A stretch of DNA of 64,000 nucleotides, from the NCBI RefSeq assembly GCF_900115225.1, contig NZ_FOVR01000004.1, positions 186,001-250,000 on the forward strand, written 5' to 3'. Position numbers and translations under genes: made by a program. The notes beneath the pieces were generated by a model. That model made no database searches and was not told the DNA's origin. It saw only the letters and a list, made by a program, of their open reading frames with translations. Within the stretch, counting starts at the first letter, position 1; each line of letters opens with the position of its first letter. The DNA is from Cohaesibacter marisflavi. Its GTDB lineage: Bacteria > Pseudomonadota > Alphaproteobacteria > Rhizobiales > Cohaesibacteraceae. Positions 46,784 through 55,789 of this stretch are shown in pieces.

Positions 46784-47115
46784 GGCGCACTTCCCTTCTC
46801 TGGCAAGAGAATAATCCGCTGCGGCTAACAGAGGATTAACCATAATCAAAGCGCGATAGTGTTGCGTAAATTGCCGTTATGAAATCTGGGCGACATTAGT
46901 CCAACACATTCTCAAAATAGAAGCGTTGAAACTCAAGGGATGCTAGAATCGATCCTAGACATTTCGTAACCGACTCCCTTATCCATCGACAGGAGCAATG
47001 CGGCATGCGTCAAACCATGCCAAGACCGTAAAAAACCTGCACAAACATTTGTTTCCGAGCATTTGTTATCAATCATTTTCGCAGATCTTCTTCTTGTAAA
47101 TGAGGCTCACTTTCT
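46784..47115. promoter_or_regulatory. Divergent region between EAL gene and unknown secreted protein gene
   Basis: 332 bp if the TTG start of the EAL gene is right. It contains a CtrA-like site at 46825-46841 and an imperfect 16-bp palindrome CTAGAATCGATCCTAG near 46946. No gene is visible. Confidence 0.5.
46825..46841. promoter_or_regulatory. CtrA-like site upstream of EAL copy 2
   Basis: CTAA-N7-TTAACC differs at one base from TTAA-N7-TTAAC. It lies about 42-58 bp upstream of the TTG start of the EAL gene, a normal promoter distance, and would fall inside the coding region only if translation began at 46843. Confidence 0.3.
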
Positions 47116-49272
47116 ATGAAACGTACAAGTCTTACCCTCGGCTTCCTTCTTGTCTCCACCGCTCTGGTGCATGCCCAAAGCGATGCGGAAACAGCTTGGG
47201 ACGCGATTTTCAAAGACATGAATCAGTCCGGATTGCTGACAGCAACAAACGGTTCCGTTCATTATAACGAGGCAACGGATAGCCTGACCGTTCAAAATCT
47301 TGTCTTCAAGACCGACTTTTCCCTGCCAGTTCCTACAAAGCGCACCTTCAGCGAGGAAAGCGACGACACGGCGGCTGATGGCATATCAAAAGAGGGCAAG
47401 AGCAAAAGCGAGCTGAAAATCGCCCTCAAGATTGCTTTGCCGACCGCTGTCTACACCGGACTTCGTCTTGAAGAGGCCGGTTATGCCTATGACAGCATGA
47501 CCATTGATACAATGACTGGCTCATTCGATATTGATGCTCCGGGAACAGCTGACGACACTCACCTGAAGCTGGAAACCACGGGCAAAAGCACCATAACAGC
47601 GGCCTATTCCCCCTTCCTTGGCGAGTTCAAGCTTGCTCCATCGCGGCCGATCGGCAGCGTGATGGACTATATCCGCCCGCTACTCATGCAGACGCGATAT
47701 GAAAACACTTCCGTCGAAGGGATGATCGCCAAGCAATATGTGGATGCCTATCAGGACGCTGTGCAGACCACAGAAACGGGGCCAATGCAGGTATCGGATG
47801 TCAAAAATGGCAGGATCGGCAGCTATGAAGTTGCCTATCAGAAAACTGACATGGTCTTCGATAGCAAGAACAGTTTCCCCCCAGAATCAGATCTGGCTCA
47901 GGGCAACCCAGCCCAAGTCACCTACACCATCAACAAGACCCGTTACGAAGGCTATGACATCGGCGCTCTGTTGAGCGTCATCGACCCCAACGCGGCCCCT
48001 ATCGAAGGTACCAAGTCCGTTCTGGAAAAGAGCGAAATGGCGGGTATCAACGTATCTGTCCCGAATCTCGCTGAAATAAAGATCGGCCCGGCCAGCCAGT
48101 CAGACATCACAGTCAAACAGCCGGCTACCTATCTGGTGCCACTCCTCGACAAAATGATTGCCGAAGATCTCAATCCGGATGACTTGTCCGAAGAGGACCA
48201 GCAGGCATTAATTGAATCCGGTTTTGACCTGGCCAGAAGCTTCGCCATGGGCCTTACGGAAATTGGCAAGACTGAGGCAAGCATCACGCTTCCCAGTGGC
48301 CCTTACCTTGGCCAGAAAGCCACGCTTGGCTTCGAATCGATCCGGCAGGCAGGTTTCAGCAGCTATGGCATTGAGGAATCGTCCATTTCCGGAATGACCT
48401 ATGCCGGACCACCCGCAATGAGCTTCAAACTTGGCCGTCTCGCCATTGAGGATCTTGAATTTGCCGATTACCAACTGATCAAGCAGGCAATATTCAATTC
48501 CATGAAGGGCAACCCACCGCAGGGTAGCGAAGCTGTCAAGCTTGGCCCGAATGCACTCACCCTTGCCCTTAAAGACCTCGCCTATGAAGACAGCAAGGGT
48601 AACGCGCTCTCGGCCAATGAGGTAAATCTGCATTATGACCGGATAGGATTGGCTATTCCGGCAGAAGTCACCACAAAGATCGACAATCTCACGATTGCCA
48701 AGTCCATGCTGCAGCATCCCCTTGCCGGAGTCCTTCTTGATCAGCTCGGACTTGATAGCGTGACGATCAATGAAGAGCTGGCCATGACGTGGGACGATGA
48801 AAGCCAGACCTTCCAAATCAGCCCGATCAAGTTGGAATTGCCGAATATCGTCTCCCTTTCCGGCTCTCTTGGCGCAGGCGGCATCATGCGTGATTATCTC
48901 GAGAACCCGGAAACGGCGCAAGCAGCCATGGCAACCGCCTCAGTGCTTCCTGCATCCCTGACGCTCAAGGATCTGGGCGGACTGGATGATTTGATCAAAT
49001 TGGCAGGCGTTACCATGGGCATGGGGCCGGACCAGACACGCGAAATGGCATCGATGCAGCTTCGTGCTGTGTTGAGCGGCTTCACGGAGGCGGCTTTTTA
49101 CGACTCCGTAGTGAAAGAAGTCGACATGTTCCTGAAAGATCCGCAAAGCCTGATGGTAAGCCTCAACCCATCCAATCCAGTGCCAGTTGCTCAGCTTTTG
49201 GGTGTCGCGGCCACCGCACCGCAGCAGATTCCATATCTGCTGGCCATTGGCGTGATCGCCAACGACAATTAA
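47116..49272 (+). CDS. Large periplasmic protein of unknown family
   Basis: 718 residues with a clean signal peptide (MKRTSLTLGFLLVSTALVHA, cleaved before QSDAE). No further membrane segment. The mature protein is acidic and seems built from short beta-rich units in which a phrase on a variable residue run is followed by a small domain boundary, for example NGSVHYNEATDSLTVQNL, GYAYDSMTIDTMTGSFDI, NGRIGSYEVAYQKTDMVF and FAD-like turns such as RLAIEDLEFADYQLI. The last 100 residues are more helical. The general style recalls AsmA-like or DUF945-like envelope proteins, but I see no named motif. It stands alone, divergent from the EAL gene, and ends at a strong terminator shared with aspS. Confidence 0.8.
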   Translation: MKRTSLTLGFLLVSTALVHAQSDAETAWDAIFKDMNQSGLLTATNGSVHYNEATDSLTVQNLVFKTDFSLPVPTKRTFSEESDDTAADGISKEGKSKSELKIALKIALPTAVYTGLRLEEAGYAYDSMTIDTMTGSFDIDAPGTADDTHLKLETTGKSTITAAYSPFLGEFKLAPSRPIGSVMDYIRPLLMQTRYENTSVEGMIAKQYVDAYQDAVQTTETGPMQVSDVKNGRIGSYEVAYQKTDMVFDSKNSFPPESDLAQGNPAQVTYTINKTRYEGYDIGALLSVIDPNAAPIEGTKSVLEKSEMAGINVSVPNLAEIKIGPASQSDITVKQPATYLVPLLDKMIAEDLNPDDLSEEDQQALIESGFDLARSFAMGLTEIGKTEASITLPSGPYLGQKATLGFESIRQAGFSSYGIEESSISGMTYAGPPAMSFKLGRLAIEDLEFADYQLIKQAIFNSMKGNPPQGSEAVKLGPNALTLALKDLAYEDSKGNALSANEVNLHYDRIGLAIPAEVTTKIDNLTIAKSMLQHPLAGVLLDQLGLDSVTINEELAMTWDDESQTFQISPIKLELPNIVSLSGSLGAGGIMRDYLENPETAQAAMATASVLPASLTLKDLGGLDDLIKLAGVTMGMGPDQTREMASMQLRAVLSGFTEAAFYDSVVKEVDMFLKDPQSLMVSLNPSNPVPVAQLLGVAATAPQQIPYLLAIGVIANDN

Positions 49273-49309
49273 CGGCATCTTCGTTCATCAGTGCAGAATA
49301 CAGAAATAG

Positions 49310-49336
49310 AAAAGGCGGCTTTAAAAGCCGCCTTTT
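49310..49336. terminator. Bidirectional intrinsic terminator
   Basis: AAAAGGCGGCTTT and AAAGCCGCCTTTT pair over almost their whole length. It ends the unknown secreted protein gene and, on the minus strand, aspS. Confidence 0.88.
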
Positions 49337-49366
49337 CTTTGTAAATCAGAAGATTCCAGAGGTTTC

Positions 49367-51148
49367 TTATTCTGGAAGATTAAGTCGCAGATGCAACTCG
49401 CGAAGCTGCTGATTGGTCGGGTCGCTTGGAGCGCCCATCATAAGATCTTCAGCCTGCTGGTTCATAGGGAACAGGGAGATCTCACGCAGGTTCGGCGTAC
49501 CACAGAGCAGCATGATGATGCGGTCCATACCGGCAGCCATGCCGCCATGCGGAGGAGCGCCATACTGGAAGGCACGATACATGCCACCGAAGCGTTCCTG
49601 CAGAACTTCTTCGCTGTAACCGGCAATCTCGAAAGCCTTCTTCATGACTTCGGTCTGGTGGTTACGAATGGCACCAGAGCCGATTTCATAGCCGTTGCAG
49701 ACGATGTCATACTGATAAGCGTCCAGTTCGAGCGGATCCGTGTTTTCCAGCCCTTCCAACGCACCTTTCGGCATGGAGAACGGGTTGTGGCAGAAGTCCA
49801 CTTTCTCTTCGTCTTCGTTCCACTCATACATCGGGAAGTCAACGATCCAGCACAGGTCGTAGCGGTCGCGATCAATGAGATCCAGTTCTTCGCCCACACG
49901 GTTACGGGCGCGACCGGCAAAGTCGTAGAATTTCTTCGGATCACCGGCAACAAAGAAGCAGGCATCCCCGGCATCCAGACCAAGCTGGGTGCGGATGGCT
50001 TCAGTGCGATCCGGACCGATATTCTTGGCAAGAGGCCCTGCCCCTTCCAGAGATCCGTCTTCGCCCTTGCGCCAGAAGATATAACCAAGGCCAGCCTGGC
50101 CTTCGCCCTGCGCCCAGCTGTTCATGCGGTCACAGAAGGTACGAGCACCACCGGTTTTGGCCGGAATGCCCCAAACTTCGTTGGTGCTGTCTTCGAGCAT
50201 GCGCGCAAAGATCTTGAAGCCGGAGCCGCGGAAGTGGTCGGAAACCTCTTCCATAACGATCGGAATACGCAGGTCAGGCTTATCAGAGCCATATTTGCGC
50301 AGCGCTTCCTTGTAAGGAATGCGTGGGAAGTCCTGCGTAACAGGCTTGCCCTCGGCGAATTCTTCGAACAGGCCGCGAATGACCGGTTCCATCGTGGTGA
50401 TCACGTCTTCCTGTTCAACAAAGCTCATTTCCATATCGAGCTGATAGAATTCACCCGGCAGACGGTCTGCACGCGGATCTTCATCGCGGAAGCAAGGAGC
50501 GATCTGGAAATATTTGTCGAAACCGGACATCATCAGAAGCTGTTTGAACTGCTGCGGAGCCTGCGGCAATGCGTAGAATTTGCCCGGATGGATGCGCGAA
50601 GGAACAAGGAAGTCACGCGCGCCTTCCGGCGAAGAAGCCGTCAGGATCGGGGTCTGGAATTCGTTGAATCCGATTTCGTTCATGCGACGACGCGCAGAAG
50701 CGATGATGGCAGAGCGCTTCAGGATGTTCGCGTGCAAGGTTTCACGGCGCAAATCCAGGAAGCGGAATTTGAGACGTGTATCTTCGGGATAATCCGGCTC
50801 ACCAAAGACCGGCATCGGCAGCTCTTTGGAAGCACCAAGAACATCCAGCTTGGAGATAAAAATCTCAATCTGGCCGGTCGGCAGCTGGTCATTGATCGTG
50901 TCTTCAGAGCGGGCTTTGACCTCGCCTTCGATACGAATACACCATTCACCGCGCACTTTTTCAGCGTCGGTGAAGGCTGGGGAATCCGGATCGGCCACGA
51001 CCTGGGTCAGACCATACTGGTCGCGCAAATCGATGAAAAGAAGACCGCCATGGTCACGGACACGGTGTACCCAACCGGACAAGCGAACGGTTTCGCCCAC
51101 ATGGCTCTCTCTGAGATCGCCACAGGTATGGCTGCGATAAGGATGCAT
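49367..51148 (-). CDS. aspS: Aspartate--tRNA ligase
   Basis: Class II aminoacyl-tRNA synthetase, about 593 residues (E. coli 590). The start [19 protein letters not shown] matches the family; the frame is open to 51199. The N-terminal OB domain ([23 protein letters not shown]) reads the anticodon. Motif 2 is [24 protein letters not shown] in the split form FRDEDPRAD...EFYQLD, the bacterial GAD insertion follows, and motif 3 is [14 protein letters not shown]. Whether it is discriminating or also charges tRNA-Asn cannot be read here. A long open frame on the opposite strand is a compositional shadow. Confidence 0.96.
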   Translation of the reverse strand: MHPYRSHTCGDLRESHVGETVRLSGWVHRVRDHGGLLFIDLRDQYGLTQVVADPDSPAFTDAEKVRGEWCIRIEGEVKARSEDTINDQLPTGQIEIFISKLDVLGASKELPMPVFGEPDYPEDTRLKFRFLDLRRETLHANILKRSAIIASARRRMNEIGFNEFQTPILTASSPEGARDFLVPSRIHPGKFYALPQAPQQFKQLLMMSGFDKYFQIAPCFRDEDPRADRLPGEFYQLDMEMSFVEQEDVITTMEPVIRGLFEEFAEGKPVTQDFPRIPYKEALRKYGSDKPDLRIPIVMEEVSDHFRGSGFKIFARMLEDSTNEVWGIPAKTGGARTFCDRMNSWAQGEGQAGLGYIFWRKGEDGSLEGAGPLAKNIGPDRTEAIRTQLGLDAGDACFFVAGDPKKFYDFAGRARNRVGEELDLIDRDRYDLCWIVDFPMYEWNEDEEKVDFCHNPFSMPKGALEGLENTDPLELDAYQYDIVCNGYEIGSGAIRNHQTEVMKKAFEIAGYSEEVLQERFGGMYRAFQYGAPPHGGMAAGMDRIIMLLCGTPNLREISLFPMNQQAEDLMMGAPSDPTNQQLRELHLRLNLPE

Positions 51149-51277
51149 GAATAAACCCTGATGCTTGAGATGGCGCCTGCGATTTGCATCAAATGGCAAA
51201 GCTCACATCTCGAATTGAAACTTCAACCGATAAATCGTCCCGCCTTTCATAAAGCGCAATTCTCTCGGTTTCAACGC

Positions 51278-51302
51278 AAAAAGGGCGCAGAACCTACGCC
51301 CT
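51278..51302 (-). terminator. Intrinsic terminator of the GNAT gene
   Basis: On the minus strand AGGGCG pairs with CGCCCT around 9 nt and is followed by five T. It ends the GNAT transcript before the aspS promoter. Confidence 0.7.
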
Positions 51303-51433
51303 ATGTTAAAAATCTGGCCGGACCCTGCATCTCTGCGCGCAAGGTGTCAAGCCAAACAGCCCAAAACCGATGGCTTTTTCGAAAAAAGCTTGGGGGTTTG
51401 CTCCAGTCTGGCCAAAGTCTGGCCAAAAGCCTC

Positions 51434-51934
51434 CTATCGAGCGGCAAAAAAACCTTCAGGAAACTCCATCCGCCCATAGGGCATCCGGTTATCGAAAGAC
51501 ATGATCAGGAACTCGTCAGCCATATCCTTCACGCTGGCCATCTCAGGCGCATTCATAAAGCCGAGCGGTTTGAAATAGTCGGGATCCCCGACAAGTGCGA
51601 CGCCCTTGCCATGCATCTGCCGGAGCATCTCCAGTCCTTCCGCAATCAAAGCCTTGCGGATCCCCTGGCTGAGGCACTCAGGCAGAACCGAAACCGGCCC
51701 CAGCGCATACCAACCTTTATCGCCCCCGGACACACGCACCGGACAAAAAGCGACATGACCAACGATAGTCCCATCAACCTCGGCAACGAGCGACAGGGTT
51801 AATAGACCAGACTTGCGCAATTCATTCAACGTGAAATAGCCATTCTGCTTTCCAAGCTGATGCTGTCTGGCTGCGGCCAGTGTTACATTCATGATCGCGT
51901 CGAAATCCGCGGCCGTTTCTTTTCTTATTTCCAT
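51434..51934 (-). CDS. GNAT family N-acetyltransferase (YhbS-like)
   Basis: 166 residues from MEIRKETAADFDAIMNVT; the frame is open to 52045. The acetyl-CoA binding core is visible as VGHVAFCPVRV, GWYALGPVSVLPECLSQGIRKALI (the LGPVSV-P-Q-G-G/I-x pattern) and GVALVGDPDYFKPLGF. This resembles the COG3153/YhbS group, whose substrates are mostly unknown. Divergent from rnd and followed by its own terminator. Confidence 0.87.
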   Translation of the reverse strand: MEIRKETAADFDAIMNVTLAAARQHQLGKQNGYFTLNELRKSGLLTLSLVAEVDGTIVGHVAFCPVRVSGGDKGWYALGPVSVLPECLSQGIRKALIAEGLEMLRQMHGKGVALVGDPDYFKPLGFMNAPEMASVKDMADEFLIMSFDNRMPYGRMEFPEGFFAAR

Positions 51935-52197
51935 GATGCAATCCGACAAAGAGGCTGTTTCGGAAAAAGACGATGACCAATCGTCCCCAAAAATTAAATC
52001 ATGGAAAAGTTCCAAACAAAAGTTCTCCCAATAGCTATGCAACAAAAGAGTGACGGTCTACGCCGTTAAGAAAATTGGCAATTTTTCCCAATAGCGGTGG
52101 CTTTTTGCAGCAACACACTGCAATAATCCCCATTGCCAGCCGAGTCCTTGCAAAGAATTGGCGACAAAAGACGAAATGTTCGATATAAGCGAGCCCA

Positions 52198-53430
52198 ATG
52201 AAGACGATCACGACTACTGCCGAGCTGGCAGACGCTTGCAAAAAATGCGCAGAGCACCCCTACGTAACCGTAGATACGGAATTTCTGCGTGAAACGACCT
52301 ATTGGCCGAAACTTTGCCTCATCCAGATGGCCTCCCCTGACGATGCGTTTCTTATAGATCCGCTCGCAGAAGGGCTTGATCTTGCGCCATTCTTTGAATT
52401 GATGGCTGATGAAAACGTGACGAAAGTTTTCCATGCAGGCCGACAGGACATAGAAATCATCTATCATATGGGTAATCTCATTCCTTCGCCCATGTTTGAC
52501 AGTCAGGTCGCTGCCATGGTGTGCGGCTTTGGTGATTCCATATCCTACGACCAGCTCGTTCAGCGCCTCACCGGCACGCGTCTTGATAAATCCCATCGTT
52601 ATACCGATTGGTCCCGCCGTCCGCTCACTGAAAAGCAACTTACATATGCTCTGGCAGACGTAACGCATCTGCGCGACGTCTATCACGCCCTTCATGCCAA
52701 TCTGGATGAACAGAACCGCAGCGAATGGGTTCAGGAAGAGATGAAGATTCTCACCTCTCCGGACACCTATTACACCGCGCCTGTCAACGCCTGGAAGCGC
52801 ATGAAGTTGCGCATCCGCAAGCCGCGCGAGTTTGCTGCCCTTAAAATGCTGGCCGCATGGCGGGAATCCGAAGCGCAATCGCGCGATGTGCCCCGCAACC
52901 GCATCCTGAAGGATGAAGCCATTTTCGAATTGGCCATCCATCAGCCAAAGACACCGGAAGCTCTCACCGCGCTGCGCTCCATCTCCAAGGGCTATGAGCG
53001 TTCAAAGGCCGGTCAGGACCTCTTGCAACTGATGCATGAAGTGGCTGACATTCCGGCAACCGAATTGCCAGATGTGCCCAAAGGCAAGAACCAGCCGGAA
53101 GGCTCAGGGGCTGCCGTTGACCTGATGAAGGTGTTGCTCAAGCTGGTGTCCGAGCGTCATGGTGTGGCTGCCAAGGTCATTGCCACTGTCGATGATCTTG
53201 AAAAGATCGCCTGTGATGACGACGCCGATGTTGCTGCGCTCAAAGGCTGGCGCAAGGAACTGTTCGGGCAATATGCACTGCGTATCAAGCGCGGCGAAAT
53301 GGCTCTACGCCTTGAAGGCAAGCGTGTTGGTACGATTGAATGCGACCCACCCGAATTGCCAGCCCAGAGCAAAAATGGCAAGCGCTCCGGCAAGAGCCGC
53401 AAGGCAAAGCAGCCAGAGACATCATCATAA
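52198..53430 (+). CDS. rnd: Ribonuclease D
   Basis: 3'-5' exoribonuclease that trims tRNA and other small RNA precursors. 410 residues. The DEDDy exonuclease domain has D26/E28 in VTVDTEFLRE, an Asp in FHAGRQDIEIIYHM and Tyr/Asp in LTYALADVTHLRDVY. The HRDC domain follows at about 210-290 (RKPREFAALKMLAAWRESEAQ). The C-terminus is Lys/Ser-rich. In many Hyphomicrobiales rnd lies close to ppx-ppk-purMN, as it does here. A perfect hairpin follows the stop. Confidence 0.95.
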   Translation: MKTITTTAELADACKKCAEHPYVTVDTEFLRETTYWPKLCLIQMASPDDAFLIDPLAEGLDLAPFFELMADENVTKVFHAGRQDIEIIYHMGNLIPSPMFDSQVAAMVCGFGDSISYDQLVQRLTGTRLDKSHRYTDWSRRPLTEKQLTYALADVTHLRDVYHALHANLDEQNRSEWVQEEMKILTSPDTYYTAPVNAWKRMKLRIRKPREFAALKMLAAWRESEAQSRDVPRNRILKDEAIFELAIHQPKTPEALTALRSISKGYERSKAGQDLLQLMHEVADIPATELPDVPKGKNQPEGSGAAVDLMKVLLKLVSERHGVAAKVIATVDDLEKIACDDDADVAALKGWRKELFGQYALRIKRGEMALRLEGKRVGTIECDPPELPAQSKNGKRSGKSRKAKQPETSS

Positions 53431-53733
53431 TGTGAGCGCATATCTGCGCTCACTGCGCCGGTATGCTGGACAAAACGCGCCAATCCTTTTAAGACAGAGC
53501 TCTTAATAAGTTCCACTTGTACCAAGACGGGTCAGGATCTAGGGCAAGTTTTCCATTTTGTCCAGGATTCTTTCGAGATGCAGCTTTTGCGTCCCATCAT
53601 ACAAGCCTCATTCTGCCCTTGATGCGGCGTCAAATGCCGCCCTTCCGAGGGCTCTCAATCGTCTCGAAGTCTGGGAAATACCTCATTGTTGCGAGTCTTG
53701 GTCAACTGCGCCAAGCGTTGCTGGAATTATTGG
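53431..53733 (+). other. Gap between rnd and the MFS gene
   Basis: 303 bp. It begins with the hairpin at 53432-53453. The rest should carry the MFS promoter; I see no gene in it, although the MFS frame is open back to 53686. Confidence 0.5.
53432..53453 (+). terminator. Hairpin directly after rnd
   Basis: GTGAGCGCA and TGCGCTCAC are perfect complements around the 4-nt loop TATC, starting 1 bp after the rnd stop. No T-run follows, so it may protect the 3' end rather than terminate alone. Confidence 0.5.
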
Positions 53734-54987
53734 ATGACTTTGAATTTCCGAGCGGTTTTCCGCTCTTTGAGTACTTACAACTACCGCCTCTGGTTCGCGG
53801 GTGCCCTGATTTCCAACATCGGCACATGGATGCAACGCACCGCGCAGGACTGGCTAGTCCTGACCGAATTGACCGACCATAGCGCCTCGGCCGTGGGCAT
53901 GACCATGGCCTTCCAGTTTGGTCCCCAGCTACTGCTATTCCCGATCACCGGCCTGGTGGCCGATATGTTTGATCGGCGCAAACTGATGATCGCAACCCAG
54001 ACCATCATGGGCACATTGTCCCTGATCCTTGGCGCCCTTGTCATCACAGGGCTTGCCGAGCTGTGGCATGTCTATCTGCTGGCATTCCTGTTCGGATGCG
54101 CTGCTGCCTTTGATGCTCCCACCCGACAGACCTTCGTCAGCGAACTCGTCGCCAAGAAAGATATCTCCAACGCGGTCGCCCTCAATTCGACCTCCTTCAA
54201 CAGTGCCCGCATGATCGGCCCTGCCGTTGCGGGGCTTTTGATTGCCGCCTTTGATACGGGCCCTGCCTTTATCATCAATGGTTTGTCTTTCGGCGCTGTA
54301 CTTCTTTCGCTCCTGCTGCTACGCAAATCCGAGCTGCAGCCGAGCGTATATGCCCGCCGGTCAACCAAGGGCATCATGGACGGTTTCCGCTATGCCTTCG
54401 GGCGCAGAGACTTGAGCGTCATGCTGATCATGCTGTTTCTCATAGGCACTTTCGGCATGAATTTCCCGATCTACATTTCCACCATGGGCGTGAAACTGTT
54501 TCATGCCGATGCGCAAGGCTACGGTCTGCTGACGACCTTTTCCGCTATCGGTACGCTGATGGGGGCCCTGATGGCCGCAGGGCGAGAAAGCCCGCGTTTT
54601 GAGACCCTGTTCATCGGCACAGCCATGTTCGGCTTTGGCTGCCTGATTGCAGCCATGACCCCGGGTTACTGGTGGTTTGCCATAACGCTTATTCTGGTCG
54701 GCCTGTCGGCCATGACCTTCCTGAACACATCAAACGCGCTGATGCTGCTTTCTACTGATCCGGAAATGCGAGGACGCGTGATGGCCCTGCGCTTTGCCAT
54801 CACCATGGGAGGCACCCCGATTGGCGCTCCCATTGTGGGATGGGTTGCGGATAACCTGGGGCCTAGATGGGCACTTGGGGTTGGTGCCTTTGCAGGCTTT
54901 GCGGCGGCCATGGTTGCGCTTTATCATTTCTCGCAAAGCAAGCTGCGCAATCAGCCGGTCATGTTCACGCCCGATGACCAGCTCTGA
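53734..54987 (+). CDS. MFS transporter, DHA3/EntS-like
   Basis: About 417 residues from MTLNFRAVFRSLSTYNYRLW, with about 12 hydrophobic segments. The family signature between helices 2 and 3 is GLVADMFDRRKLMIATQT, and AFDAPTRQTFVSELVAKKDISNAVALNSTSFN with RMIGPAVAG is typical of the MFS_3/EntS branch, which exports siderophores or drugs. Substrate unknown. The N-terminal NYRLWFAGALISNIGTWMQ is also characteristic. It converges on the unknown gene at 55058. Confidence 0.9.
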   Translation: MTLNFRAVFRSLSTYNYRLWFAGALISNIGTWMQRTAQDWLVLTELTDHSASAVGMTMAFQFGPQLLLFPITGLVADMFDRRKLMIATQTIMGTLSLILGALVITGLAELWHVYLLAFLFGCAAAFDAPTRQTFVSELVAKKDISNAVALNSTSFNSARMIGPAVAGLLIAAFDTGPAFIINGLSFGAVLLSLLLLRKSELQPSVYARRSTKGIMDGFRYAFGRRDLSVMLIMLFLIGTFGMNFPIYISTMGVKLFHADAQGYGLLTTFSAIGTLMGALMAAGRESPRFETLFIGTAMFGFGCLIAAMTPGYWWFAITLILVGLSAMTFLNTSNALMLLSTDPEMRGRVMALRFAITMGGTPIGAPIVGWVADNLGPRWALGVGAFAGFAAAMVALYHFSQSKLRNQPVMFTPDDQL

Positions 54988-55057
54988 GGCAACTAATAAG
55001 CGCTTCGCCAATCTATATCGAGCTTAGCAAGTCTTTATCAAGCTTATCCAGCTTTGT

Positions 55058-55753
55058 TCAAGCCTCGCCGGCAACCTCTCCGATGGAATCGATGACGAAA
55101 TCTTCATCCTCATCCTCCGGCTCGATGCGCTCCGCGCCAACCAGTTGCATATAGGGCAAATCACGGAAGCGCGCGACCAGTTGTTCCCAGAGCGCGGAGA
55201 CAAGAGCCACCGGCAACTGATCCTCTTTCAAAACGGCCTTGACTTCCAGCAACCGGTTGCGCTCGACCTTTGAGAAGGTCAGAGCCAACTCGGCAGGCTG
55301 TTCAGCCTCGATGCGGGTCACTTCCACCCATGTCGCGGAATTCTCCTCAACGGACAGAACGCTCTTCGCCATGACGAAATCCGCGCCGGGCGGGAAAATG
55401 CTATCGGAGATGTCGATCAGCCGTACATCCTGCCAACTGGGCCAGACTTCCTTTGCAAAGCGGTCTCCCTGCTCGGCGAAATCATCAAAGCACCAGTCGA
55501 TATTGTTTGCCCCCTCACCAACCAAGTCTTCCTCGAAAGTAACGCGGACCTCAGCCAGATAGGCATAATCGACGATCGAGATCTTGCCCTCTTCGATAGC
55601 TTCCGGGTCACTGGCGGCAAACAGCACATACTCACCATAAGGAGCTCTGTCACGATAACAGGCTTCCACGGAGACCGGCTGAATAGCGCCCCCTTCCTCC
55701 ATCACGCCATGGACGACAATCCAGTGTGCATCTTGATCCACTTGTTCCTTCAT
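55058..55753 (-). CDS. Acidic cytosolic protein of unknown function
   Basis: 231 residues, no signal peptide or membrane segment, strongly acidic, ending in EPEDEDEDFVIDSIGEVAGEA. The middle has evenly spaced Trp (DWCFDDFAEQ, VWPSWQDV, ATWVEVTRI, ALWEQL). GGAG precedes the ATG by about 11 bp. I recognise no family. It lies 36 bp downstream of ppx on the same strand, so it may be the last gene of a ppk-ppx transcript. Confidence 0.7.
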   Translation of the reverse strand: MKEQVDQDAHWIVVHGVMEEGGAIQPVSVEACYRDRAPYGEYVLFAASDPEAIEEGKISIVDYAYLAEVRVTFEEDLVGEGANNIDWCFDDFAEQGDRFAKEVWPSWQDVRLIDISDSIFPPGADFVMAKSVLSVEENSATWVEVTRIEAEQPAELALTFSKVERNRLLEVKAVLKEDQLPVALVSALWEQLVARFRDLPYMQLVGAERIEPEDEDEDFVIDSIGEVAGEA

Positions 55754-55789
55754 TGAGCGACAGACTCCATTCCCCGATCAGCTCCGAGT

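Noticed and set aside
49391-51154. 587-codon open frame antisense to aspS
   Set aside because: It mirrors aspS almost exactly, has no ribosome site or family sequence, and arises from codon bias on the other strand.
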